Below, piece after piece: positions 1-7,332 of a DNA stretch of 64,000 nucleotides (position 1 is its first letter; every line of letters starts with the position of its first letter). Under the pieces are notes generated by a model that ran no database searches, was not told where the DNA came from, and worked only from the letters and a program-made list of their open reading frames with translations. The DNA is taken from assembly GCF_042654245.1 (NCBI RefSeq), contig NZ_JBHSGI010000002.1, positions 248,001 to 312,000 on the forward strand, given 5' to 3'. Source of the stretch: Seohaeicola_A nanhaiensis (GTDB lineage: Bacteria > Pseudomonadota > Alphaproteobacteria > Rhodobacterales > Rhodobacteraceae). Made by a program: the position numbers and the translations under genes.

Positions 1-12
1 CACCGATACAGA

Positions 13-40
13 GGCCCCGTGCTGTGCGCGGGGCCTTTTT
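13..40 (+). terminator. Rho-independent terminator/attenuator before phnE1
   Basis: A 7-bp perfect stem (GGCCCCG at 13-19 with CGGGGCC at 29-35) with a 9-nt loop is followed directly by TTTTT at 36-40. It lies 15 nt before the phnE1 start. The gene that should precede phnE1, the phosphonate-binding protein phnD, is outside the window, so the hairpin would end or attenuate that transcript and lower permease expression relative to the binding protein. It also argues against the upstream GTG at 19 as the phnE1 start, because that codon lies in the stem. Confidence 0.8.
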
Positions 41-54
41 GCAAGGATGCCCCG

Positions 55-921
55 ATGACCGATCACGCCGCCATGCTTCCCATGGACCGTCAGAACAGCT
101 ATCTCGCGCTGGTGCGTCAGCGCAGGCTGTACGGCAGCCTGTTGACGGTGCTCTTCGTCGTGGCACTGGTGGCCGGTTTCCGGGTGGCGGACGAACGCAA
201 CGCCGGCGGATTCTGGGACGGGTTGCCGCATATCCTGGATTTTCCCGCCGATGTGGTGACCGAGGCCTGGCAGCGCGCGGACGAACTGCCCGGGTTGCTG
301 TGGCAGTATCTGCCCTCGCTGGTGGAAACGCTGAACATCGCGGCGGTCTCGACGCTGACTGGCGCCTGTGCCGCCTTCTTCCTGGCGCTGCTGGCGACCC
401 GGGGTCTGGCACGCTGGCCGAGGCTGGTTGGCGTGTTCCGCCGCCTGCTGGACGTGCTGCGCGCCATTCCCGATATCGTGATTGCGCTGGTGTTGATCTT
501 CCTCATGGGCGGCGGGCCGGTGCCTGCAATGATCGCCATTGCGCTGCACACGGCCGGCGCGCTGGGTAAGCAGTTTTCCGAGGTCAACGAGAACGCCGAC
601 CTGAAACCGCTGGAAGGCCTCGCCTCGACCGGGGCGGTCTGGGGCCAGCGGATGTGGCTGGGCGTGGTGCCGCAGGTGGCGCCGAATTACCTCAGCTACA
701 CGTTGCTGCGATTCGAGATCAACGTCCGCGCCTCGGCGATCCTGGGTTTTGTCGGTGCCGGCGGACTGGGTTACGAGCTGCGCAACGCGATCAGCTGGGG
801 CATGGGGCGCTTTGCCGAAAGCGCCGCCATCTTCCTGCTGCTGTTCGGCACAATCGTTCTGTTCGACCAGCTGTCGTCGCAGTGGCGCGACAGGCTGATC
901 CGCGAAAGGAGCCGGGCATGA
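55..921 (+). CDS. phnE: Phosphonate ABC transporter permease PhnE (first copy)
   Basis: Inner-membrane permease of the PhnCDE phosphonate importer (BPD_transp_1 family), 288 aa. One hydrophobic helix lies near the N-terminus (about residues 33-50) and several in the second half. The cytoplasmic coupling loop (EGLASTGAVWGQRMWLGVVP) contacts the ATPase PhnC. I chose the ATG at 55; a GTG at 19 is in frame but lies inside the terminator hairpin. The stop codon overlaps the phnE2 start (ATGA at 918), so the two permeases are translationally coupled and probably form a heterodimer. phnC and phnD are expected just upstream, outside the window. Confidence 0.93.
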   Translation: MTDHAAMLPMDRQNSYLALVRQRRLYGSLLTVLFVVALVAGFRVADERNAGGFWDGLPHILDFPADVVTEAWQRADELPGLLWQYLPSLVETLNIAAVSTLTGACAAFFLALLATRGLARWPRLVGVFRRLLDVLRAIPDIVIALVLIFLMGGGPVPAMIAIALHTAGALGKQFSEVNENADLKPLEGLASTGAVWGQRMWLGVVPQVAPNYLSYTLLRFEINVRASAILGFVGAGGLGYELRNAISWGMGRFAESAAIFLLLFGTIVLFDQLSSQWRDRLIRERSRA

Positions 922-2225
922 CCCTGACCGCCATCGACGTGATCCGCGCCCGCGCCGTTCACGACATCTCGCGCCGCCGCCTGCTGGCTTTTGCCGTTCC
1001 GCTGGGTGTTCTCGCCTACCTCGCCTATGTTTTCGTCGCCTTCGACATGGGCGGTCTCTGGCAGCGGATGCGCTGGGATCACATGTCGACCTTCGTGTCG
1101 GACAGCTACAGCTACAAGACCCACGTGACCCGGAACAACCGCTCGGGCGATGTGGTCGTGTCCATCGAAGGCGAGCGGAAAGGCACCTATGCCGCCGGCC
1201 GGCTGCCCGATTGGGTGCAACAGAGCGGCAACGAGACGCGGGTCGATTTGAGCGAGGGCCATGTCGTCACCTTTGCCGGCGACCGGGTGCTGATCGACAT
1301 CCCAGAGGACAGCATCGAGGCGTGGCACGACGGCAGCGAGGTCCGGATCGACCGCAACGCCAGCGCCCTGCCCGGCTGGATCGACTATGCACCCACGCGG
1401 CTGGACGTGACGATGCCGGGCGGCCGCGTCTCGCTCACCCGCGCGCGCACCGAGGTGTTCCGCTATTTCCCGGGATGGGAAATGTTCTTCTTCACGCTGG
1501 AAAGTCCCTACTACGGCCATGGGCTGTTGGACCTGCTGACCGGGCCGCGGCTCGACCCGCAGCGTTCTAACCTTCGGGGCATGTGGCACGACTTCTGGCA
1601 GAATCCGGTCTGGCGCCACGGCGAGGTGCTGTGGGCGATGGGCGAGACGGTGCTGATGGCCTTTCTCGGCACTTTCGGCGCCGCCATCGTCTCCCTGCCG
1701 CTGGCCTTTCTCGCCGCCCGCAACTTTGCCCCGCTGGTGGCCCTGCGGGCGCTGGTGCGACGGGTCTTCGACTTTGCGCGCGGCGTGGACGGGCTGATCT
1801 GGACCATCCTGCTGTCACGCGCCTTCGGTCCCGGCCCGTTGACCGGATCGCTGGCGATCCTGCTGACCGATACCGGATCCTTCGGCAAGCTTTTCTCGGA
1901 GGCACTGGAAAACGTGGACACTCGCCAGATCGAGGGCGTGCAATCGACCGGCGCGAACGCGGCGCAGCGCTATCGCTTCGGCGTGATTCCGCAGGTGATG
2001 CCGGTGCTGCTGAGCCAGGTGTTCTACTACTTCGAATCCAACACCCGAAGCGCCACGATCATCGGCGCGATCACCGGCGGCGGCATCGGCCTGTTGCTGA
2101 CGCAGGCGATCCAGACCCAGAAGGACTGGGAGGAAGTGACCTATTACGTCATTCTCATCATCCTGATGGTCTTTGCGATGGACGCATTGTCCGGCTGGAT
2201 CCGTCGCCGCCTGATCCGGGGATAG
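918..2225 (+). CDS. phnE: Phosphonate ABC transporter permease PhnE (second, extended copy)
   Basis: Second PhnE-type permease, 435 aa, much longer than the first copy (288 aa). After the first membrane helix (about residues 25-45) comes a polar segment of roughly 150 residues rich in beta-type sequence, presumably periplasmic. The normal BPD_transp_1 helices and coupling loop (EGVQSTGANAAQRYRFGVIP) follow. The start ATG at 918 overlaps the phnE1 stop. Paired PhnE permeases with a long second member occur in other alphaproteobacterial phn loci as I recall them. The periplasmic insert may contact PhnD, but that is inference. Confidence 0.9.
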   Translation: MTLTAIDVIRARAVHDISRRRLLAFAVPLGVLAYLAYVFVAFDMGGLWQRMRWDHMSTFVSDSYSYKTHVTRNNRSGDVVVSIEGERKGTYAAGRLPDWVQQSGNETRVDLSEGHVVTFAGDRVLIDIPEDSIEAWHDGSEVRIDRNASALPGWIDYAPTRLDVTMPGGRVSLTRARTEVFRYFPGWEMFFFTLESPYYGHGLLDLLTGPRLDPQRSNLRGMWHDFWQNPVWRHGEVLWAMGETVLMAFLGTFGAAIVSLPLAFLAARNFAPLVALRALVRRVFDFARGVDGLIWTILLSRAFGPGPLTGSLAILLTDTGSFGKLFSEALENVDTRQIEGVQSTGANAAQRYRFGVIPQVMPVLLSQVFYYFESNTRSATIIGAITGGGIGLLLTQAIQTQKDWEEVTYYVILIILMVFAMDALSGWIRRRLIRG

Positions 2226-2228
2226 GAC

Positions 2229-2849
2229 ATGGCCCGCCTCACATCCGACGCCCCGTTCCTGCATCCCGAGACCGAGATCACCGCCAGCCGGCTGGGCGCC
2301 TTCGTCGAGATCGGGCGCGGATCCCGCGTGGCTTTTTCAACGCTGGGCGACTACTCGTACTGCGACCGCTATGCCGACATTGCCAATGCGGAGATCGGCA
2401 AGTTCGCCAATATCGCCGCCTTCGTGCGGATCGGTCCGACCGATCACCCGATGCAGCGCGCCTCGCTGCACCATTTCCTCTACCGCTCTTCCGACTACTG
2501 GGACGATGCCGAAACCGACGATGCCTTCTTCGCGCATCGCCGCTCGCGCCTTGCGCGGATCGGGCATGACACCTGGATCGGGCACAACGCGGTGATCCGG
2601 CCCGAGGTGACGGTTGGCCACGGCGCGGTGGTCGCGTCTTCGGCGGTGGTGACCAAGGACGTCGCGCCCTATCAGATCGTCGCAGGCATTCCCGCGCGCC
2701 CGATCCGGGATCGATTCCCGCCAGATATCGCCGAACGGCTGATGACTCTGGCCTGGTGGGACTGGGATCACGCGACCCTGCGCGCACGCCTGGACGATTT
2801 CCGCTCGCTGTCCATCGAGGCCTTTCTGGAGCGCCATGCGCGCGCCTGA
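2229..2849 (+). CDS. Phosphonate-associated hexapeptide-repeat acetyltransferase
   Basis: A 206-residue left-handed beta-helix protein with hexapeptide repeats (for example IGHDTWIGHNAVI, TVGHGAVVASSAVV) and the closing AGIPARPIRDRF segment of xenobiotic/chloramphenicol-type acetyltransferases. It matches the transferase family repeatedly found in C-P lyase operons. The likely role is acetylation of aminoalkylphosphonates, replacing the unrelated GNAT enzyme PhnO, which is absent here. It starts 3 nt after phnE2 and ends 99 nt before phnG, with a promoter/operator in that gap, so it may belong to the transporter transcript rather than the lyase transcript. Confidence 0.88.
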   Translation: MARLTSDAPFLHPETEITASRLGAFVEIGRGSRVAFSTLGDYSYCDRYADIANAEIGKFANIAAFVRIGPTDHPMQRASLHHFLYRSSDYWDDAETDDAFFAHRRSRLARIGHDTWIGHNAVIRPEVTVGHGAVVASSAVVTKDVAPYQIVAGIPARPIRDRFPPDIAERLMTLAWWDWDHATLRARLDDFRSLSIEAFLERHARA

Positions 2850-2878
2850 GCTGTCATGAAAACTTCACGAAGCTTCTG

Positions 2879-2933
2879 TTGCCGGTCGTATTGCATCCGG
2901 CTATTATTTGTCTAGTTGTATAGATAGACAAAT
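2879..2933 (+). promoter_or_regulatory. phnG promoter with overlapping PhnF-type operator
   Basis: A sigma-70-like promoter is visible: TTGCCG at 2879-2884, 17-nt spacer, TATTAT at 2902-2907. Overlapping its -10 is a perfect 9-bp inverted repeat, ATTTGTCTA at 2906-2914 and TAGACAAAT at 2925-2933, with a 10-nt spacer. GntR/HutC-family PhnF repressors bind palindromes containing TCTA/TAGA halves, so this is the expected control site of the C-P lyase operon. The phnF gene itself is not in the window. No clear Pho box was found. Confidence 0.65.
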
Positions 2934-2948
2934 CGCGAAGGTGTCGAA

Positions 2949-3398
2949 ATGACCGCTGATCCCGCGACCAGACCCGGCTGGATGAGCCTGCTGGCCCGCG
3001 CGCCCGCCGCGCGTCTGGCGGAATTGACCGAGACGCTTGGCCCGCTGCCCGCGCATGAATGGCTGCGCCGCCCGGAAACCGGCGGCGTCATGGTGCGGGG
3101 CCGGATGGGTGGCACCGGCGCGGCCTTCAACCTGGGCGAGATGACCGTAACGCGCTGCGCGCTGAAACTGGCCGACGGCACGGTGGGTCACGCCTATGTC
3201 CAGGGCCGCGACCGCCGCCACGCGACCCAGGCTGCGCTGGCCGATGCGCTGTTGCAGACCGATCGCGCGGAAGAAGTGATGGACGCGGTGATTACCCCCC
3301 TGGCGCGCGAGGCGGCAGAACGGCGGGCGACACGGGCGGAAAAGGCCGCGGCCACAAGGGTGGAATTCTTCACGATGGTACGGGGAGAGGACCCATGA
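2949..3398 (+). CDS. phnG: C-P lyase core subunit PhnG
   Basis: 149-aa PhnG, a subunit of the PhnGHIJ carbon-phosphorus lyase core. Family features are the N-terminal DPATRPGWMSLLARAPAARL stretch, the METGG-like PETGGVMVRGR segment and the GEMTVTRC / GHAYVQGRD blocks. With PhnI, PhnH and PhnL it takes part in replacing the adenine of ATP by the phosphonate to give a 5-triphosphoribosyl phosphonate. It is the first gene after the promoter/operator at 2879-2933, and its stop overlaps the phnH start (ATGA at 3395). Confidence 0.95.
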   Translation: MTADPATRPGWMSLLARAPAARLAELTETLGPLPAHEWLRRPETGGVMVRGRMGGTGAAFNLGEMTVTRCALKLADGTVGHAYVQGRDRRHATQAALADALLQTDRAEEVMDAVITPLAREAAERRATRAEKAAATRVEFFTMVRGEDP

Positions 3399-3964
3399 GC
3401 GAGGCTCTGAGCGGCGGCTTTGACACACCGTCGGTGCAATCGGCCCTGGCCTTTCGCGCCGCAATGACTGCCATGGCACGACCGGGCCGGATCGAAACGC
3501 TGGCGGGGGCCGCCGCGCCGGCCCCGGTCTCGCCGGCGGCGGCGGTGCTGCTGCTCACGCTCTGCGACGCCGAGACACCGGTCTTCCTGGCCGGTGCGCA
3601 TGACCGCGACGCGGTGCGCGCCTGGCTGGCCTTCCACTGCGGCGCGCCGCTGGTGGCGCGGCGGGCCGAAGCGATGTTCGCCCTCGGCCGATGGGAAACG
3701 CTGGCCCCCGTCGCCGACTTCCCGGCGGGAACCCCTGAGTACCCGGACCGGGCCGCGACCCTGATCGTCGAGGTCGACGAACTGCACCCGGAAGGTGCAG
3801 GCCTGAGCGGCCCCGGCATCCTGGGCACCGCGCGGCTGTCGCTTCCCGAAGTTGCAGCCTTTCGCGCCAATCATGCCCGTTTCCCTCTGGGCTTTGACAG
3901 TTTCCTGACCTGCGGCAACCGCATCGCCGGCCTGCCCCGGTCTACCCGCGTGGAGGCAGGCTGA
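3395..3964 (+). CDS. phnH: C-P lyase core subunit PhnH
   Basis: 189-aa PhnH, structural homodimer-forming member of the PhnGHIJ core with a degenerate PLP-transferase-like fold. Recognisable blocks are FRAAMTAMARPGRI near residue 20, LLLLTLCDAETPVFL, and the C-terminal GPGI...FPLGFDSFLTCG signature typical of PhnH. The ATG at 3395 overlaps the phnG stop and the TGA overlaps the phnI ATG, so the three subunits are translationally coupled. Length and motifs are normal for the family. Confidence 0.95.
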   Translation: MSEALSGGFDTPSVQSALAFRAAMTAMARPGRIETLAGAAAPAPVSPAAAVLLLTLCDAETPVFLAGAHDRDAVRAWLAFHCGAPLVARRAEAMFALGRWETLAPVADFPAGTPEYPDRAATLIVEVDELHPEGAGLSGPGILGTARLSLPEVAAFRANHARFPLGFDSFLTCGNRIAGLPRSTRVEAG

Positions 3965-5052
3965 TGTATGTTGCAGTCAAGGGCGGCGAGCGCGCCATCG
4001 CCAACGCGCATGACTGGCTGGCCGAGGAAAGGCGCGGCGATACCGCCGTCAACGAGCTGTCGCTGACCCAGATCCGCGAACAGCTGAGCCTCGCGGTGAA
4101 CCGGGTGATGGCCGAAGGCTCGCTCTATGATCCCGACCTTGCTGCGCTGGCGATCAAGCAGGCGCGCGGCGACCTCATCGAAGCGATCTTTCTCGTCCGC
4201 GCCTATCGCACGACGCTGCCGCGCCTCGGCCAGTCGCGCCCGGTCGACACCGGGACCATGGCGTGCGACCGGCGGATCTCGGCCACGTTCAAGGACCTGC
4301 CCGGCGGGCAGGTGCTGGGACCGACGTTCGACTATACCCACCGCCTGCTTGACTTCCACCTGGCCGCCGAGGGGCTGGCGCCTCAGGCCGCGACGGCCCC
4401 GGCACCCGAGACGCCGATGCCGCGCGTGACGGACATGCTGGGACGCGACGGGCTGATCCAGGAGGAGCATGACGGCGGTGCGGCGCCGCGCGACATGACA
4501 CGTGCGCCGATGGAATACCCGGCGGGGCGCGACCTGCGGCTGCAGGCGCTGACCCGGGGCGACGAGGGTTTCGTGCTGGGCATGGCCTATTCCACCCAGC
4601 GGGGCTACGGGCGCAACCATCCCTTCGTCGGCGAGTTGCGCATCGGCACGGTGGCGGTCGAGATGGAGATCCCCGAGCTGGGCTTTGCCATCGACATCGG
4701 CGAGGTGGTGCTGACCGAATGCGAGACGGTGAACCAGTTCACCGGGTCCAGGACCGAGCCGGCCCAATTCACCCGCGGCTACGGTCTGGTCTTCGGCCAG
4801 ACCGAACGCAAGGCGATCTCGATGGCGTTGGTCGACCGGGCGCTGCGCTGGGAGGAACTTGGAGAGGAGAACACCGGCGCACCCGCCCAGGACGAGGAAT
4901 TCGTTCTGAGCCACGCCGACAACATCCAGGCGACCGGATTCCTCGAACATATCAAGCTGCCGCATTACGTCGACTTCCAGTCCGAGCTGGAACTGGTCCG
5001 CAAGCTGCGCCGCGAGGCGGAGGCCGAGGAAATGCGGGAGGCGGCGGAATGA
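3964..5052 (+). CDS. phnI: C-P lyase core subunit PhnI (nucleosidase)
   Basis: 362-aa PhnI, the nucleosidase of the C-P lyase core that releases adenine from ATP while attaching the alkylphosphonate to C1 of ribose. The start MYVAVKGGERAI and the internal blocks RAYRTTLPRLG, FDYTHRLLDFHLAAEG and GMAYSTQRGYGRNHPFVGELR are diagnostic. The ATG at 3964 shares one base with the phnH stop. Downstream the usual phnI-phnJ overlap is broken by about 640 bp holding REP-like palindromes and a DUF559 gene, so phnJ translation is uncoupled from phnI here. Confidence 0.96.
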   Translation: MYVAVKGGERAIANAHDWLAEERRGDTAVNELSLTQIREQLSLAVNRVMAEGSLYDPDLAALAIKQARGDLIEAIFLVRAYRTTLPRLGQSRPVDTGTMACDRRISATFKDLPGGQVLGPTFDYTHRLLDFHLAAEGLAPQAATAPAPETPMPRVTDMLGRDGLIQEEHDGGAAPRDMTRAPMEYPAGRDLRLQALTRGDEGFVLGMAYSTQRGYGRNHPFVGELRIGTVAVEMEIPELGFAIDIGEVVLTECETVNQFTGSRTEPAQFTRGYGLVFGQTERKAISMALVDRALRWEELGEENTGAPAQDEEFVLSHADNIQATGFLEHIKLPHYVDFQSELELVRKLRREAEAEEMREAAE

Positions 5053-5072
5053 ATGTTGTCCTCCTGGGTGCC

Positions 5073-5261
5073 GATGGCGCTTTGGTCGGGCGTTGCGCTG
5101 GTCGCCTCACCCTGACCCTCTCCCCCGAGGGGAGAGGGGATGGCGCTTTGGTCGGGCTTGGCGCTGAGCCCCGCGTCCCAGCCCGCTCCGAGGGAGCGAG
5201 CCACGCGCACCACAATCGCAACAGGTCCCCTCTCCCCTCGGGGGAGAGGGTTAGGGTGAGG
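5073..5261. repeat. Inverted pair of REP-like palindromes between phnI and phnJ
   Basis: Two 36-bp arms, 5105-5140 and 5226-5261, are inverted copies matching at 35 of 36 positions, separated by 85 bp. Each arm is itself largely palindromic (CCCTCTCCCCC...GGGGAGAGGG), so this is a REP doublet or REPIN-like structure. An identical 18-bp direct repeat (GATGGCGCTTTGGTCGGG) occurs at 5073-5090 and 5139-5156, flanking the left arm, which suggests duplication during insertion. The element would fold strongly in the phn mRNA. It stands 53 bp before a DUF559 gene. Confidence 0.85.
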
Positions 5262-5313
5262 GGCGCGCCCCCCTTAACCCATCCTTCACCATCGCGGGCG
5301 CAGACTGCGCCCC

Positions 5314-5652
5314 ATGCGCCAGTCCGCACTCCAGACCTCTCGCGCCCGGCGGCTGCGCCGGGAGATGACGGCCGCCGAGCGTATCCTCTGGTACCAGCTG
5401 CGCGACCGGCGGCTCTGCGGGTTGAAGTTCCGCCGGCAGGTGCCGGTCGGCCCCTATATCGCGGATTTCCTCTGCCCCGAGCGGCGGCTGATCGTCGAGG
5501 CGGATGGCGGCGGTCATGGCGACTCCGCGACGGATGCAGCGCGCGATGCATGGCTCGCGCGGAACGGCTTTGTCGTGCTGCGCCTTTGGAACAGCGACAT
5601 TCTCGACAACCTCCCGGGCGTTCTGACGCGGATCGCCGAACGCGCCGCCTGA
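5314..5652 (+). CDS. DUF559 (Vsr-like PD-(D/E)XK) endonuclease-domain protein inserted in the phn operon
   Basis: 112-aa protein of the DUF559 family, related by fold to Vsr/MutH-type nucleases. It shows an N-terminal basic helix (RARRLRREMTAAERILWYQL), the core GPYIADFLCPERRLIVEADG with candidate catalytic Asp/Glu, and the conserved C-terminal block GFVVLRLWNSDIL. The putative catalytic residues are present, so it looks intact. It has no known place in phosphonate metabolism. It sits with the REP doublet at 5105-5261 between phnI and phnJ, 39 nt before phnJ, and looks like an acquired module. Its substrate and role are unknown. Confidence 0.85.
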   Translation: MRQSALQTSRARRLRREMTAAERILWYQLRDRRLCGLKFRRQVPVGPYIADFLCPERRLIVEADGGGHGDSATDAARDAWLARNGFVVLRLWNSDILDNLPGVLTRIAERAA

Positions 5653-5691
5653 CCTGCGCCGCCCGGACCGAAGCGCGCACCGGAGGCCGGC

Positions 5692-6561
5692 ATGACTGAC
5701 TACAACTTCGCCTATCTCGACGATCAGACCAAGCGGATGATCCGCCGGGCGATCCTCAAGGGGCTGGCGGTGCCGGGCTATCAGGTACCTTTCGCCAGCC
5801 GCGAGATGCCGATGCCCTATGGCTGGGGCACCGGCGGCGTGCAGGTCTCGGCCGCAATCCTGGTGCCCGACGACCGCTTCAAGGTGATCGACCAGGGTTC
5901 GGACGATACCACCAACGCCGTCTCGATCCGCAAGTTCTTCGAGGCCACCGCCGGGGTCGCCACCACCACGCGCACGACCGAGGCAACGGTGATCCAGACC
6001 CGCCACCGCATTCCCGAGACGCCGCTGACCGAGGGGCAGATCCTGGTCTATCAGGTGCCGATCCCGGAACCGCTGCGCTTTCTCGAACCGCGCGAGGCGG
6101 AGACACGGAAGATGCACGCGCTGCAGGACTACGGGCTGATGCATGTGAAGCTTTACGAGGACATCGCCCGGCACGGCCATATCGCCACCTCCTATGCCTA
6201 TCCGGTGCTGGTGCAGGACCGCTATGTGATGGACCCCTCGCCGATTCCGAAGTTCGACAACCCCAGGCTTGAAAGCGCGGCGATCCAGTTGTTCGGCGCG
6301 GGGCGCGAACAGCGCATCTATGCGCTGCCGCCCCATACGAAGGTGGTCAGCCTCGATTTCGAGGACCATCCCTTCGAGGCCAGCAAAGCCGATCACCCCT
6401 GCGGCCTTTGCGGCGCTTCCGACAGCTATCTCGACGAGGTGATCACCGACGACCGGGGATCGCGGCTCTTCGTCTGTTCGGATACCGACTATTGCGAAAC
6501 CCGGCGCGCGGCGGGCCACACCGGTGCGATGGCGGCGCCCCAGGCGGAGGTGAACGCATGA
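5692..6561 (+). CDS. phnJ: C-P lyase PhnJ, radical SAM alpha-D-ribose 1-methylphosphonate 5-phosphate lyase
   Basis: 289-aa catalytic subunit that uses S-adenosylmethionine and a [4Fe-4S] cluster to cleave the C-P bond of 5-phosphoribosyl 1-phosphonate, giving the 1,2-cyclic phosphate and an alkane. Cys237, Cys240, Cys262 and Cys268 have the same spacing as the cluster and thiyl cysteines of the E. coli enzyme (241/244/266/272). The N-terminal YNFAYLDDQTKRMIRRAILK block is also diagnostic. A good ribosome-binding site (GGAGG) precedes the ATG, fitting with independent initiation after the DUF559 insertion. Its stop overlaps phnK. Confidence 0.97.
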   Translation: MTDYNFAYLDDQTKRMIRRAILKGLAVPGYQVPFASREMPMPYGWGTGGVQVSAAILVPDDRFKVIDQGSDDTTNAVSIRKFFEATAGVATTTRTTEATVIQTRHRIPETPLTEGQILVYQVPIPEPLRFLEPREAETRKMHALQDYGLMHVKLYEDIARHGHIATSYAYPVLVQDRYVMDPSPIPKFDNPRLESAAIQLFGAGREQRIYALPPHTKVVSLDFEDHPFEASKADHPCGLCGASDSYLDEVITDDRGSRLFVCSDTDYCETRRAAGHTGAMAAPQAEVNA

Positions 6562-7328
6562 CCCCTCTCCTCTCCGTCCGAAACCTCGGCAAGCGCTATG
6601 GCGCCCGGATCGGCTGCGCGGATGTGTCTTTCGATCTCTACCCGGGCGAGATCATGGGGATCGTGGGCGAATCCGGGTCTGGCAAGTCGACGCTGCTCAA
6701 CTGCATGGCCGGGCACATCGCGCCGGACGAGGGGCAGGTTCTGTTCGACACCCGCGACCGGGGGTTGATAGACACCGCGAAGATGTCCGAGCCCGAGCGG
6801 CGGATGCTGGCGCGCACCGACTGGGCCTTTGTTCATCAGAACCCGCGCGACGGACTGCGGATGGGCGTCAGCGCAGGCGGCAATGTGGGCGAGCGGCTGA
6901 TGGCCGTGGGCGCGCGCAACTACGGCGCGATCCGCGCCAGCGCCACCGACTGGCTGGACCGGGTGGAGATCGCAGCCGACCGGATCGACGACCGCCCGCG
7001 CGCCTTCTCGGGCGGAATGCAGCAGCGACTGCAGATCGCGCGCAATCTGGTCACCGGTCCGCGCCTTGTCTTCATGGACGAGCCGACCGGCGGGCTGGAT
7101 GTTAGCGTTCAGGCGCGCCTGCTCGATCTGCTGCGCACCCTGGTGCGGCGGATGGGGCTTTCGGCGGTGATCGTGACCCATGATCTTGCGGTGGTGCGCC
7201 TGCTGGCCGACCGGCTTATGGTGATGAAGAGCGGCCATGTGGTGGAACAGGGCCTGACCGACCAGGTGCTGGACGATCCGCAACACGGCTACACCCAGCT
7301 TCTGGTCTCTTCTGTATTGCAGGTGTGA
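6558..7328 (+). CDS. phnK: C-P lyase-associated ABC ATPase PhnK
   Basis: 256-aa soluble ABC-type ATPase that docks on the PhnGHIJ core and is thought to remodel it; it does not transport. The Walker A is GESGSGKST, the signature is FSGGMQQRLQIARN, the Walker B is LVFMDEPTGGLDV and the switch region is VTHDLAVVR. I chose the ATG at 6558 because it overlaps the phnJ stop (ATGA) and matches the family N-terminus MTPLLSVRNLGKRYG. corA follows after 4 nt instead of the usual phnL. Confidence 0.95.
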   Translation: MTPLLSVRNLGKRYGARIGCADVSFDLYPGEIMGIVGESGSGKSTLLNCMAGHIAPDEGQVLFDTRDRGLIDTAKMSEPERRMLARTDWAFVHQNPRDGLRMGVSAGGNVGERLMAVGARNYGAIRASATDWLDRVEIAADRIDDRPRAFSGGMQQRLQIARNLVTGPRLVFMDEPTGGLDVSVQARLLDLLRTLVRRMGLSAVIVTHDLAVVRLLADRLMVMKSGHVVEQGLTDQVLDDPQHGYTQLLVSSVLQV

Positions 7329-7332
7329 CCCA

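Noticed and set aside
3871..4965. 364-codon frame antisense to phnI
   Set aside because: phnI on the plus strand is clearly conserved; the antisense frame has a random GC-rich composition (His/Arg/Gly-rich) and no motif.
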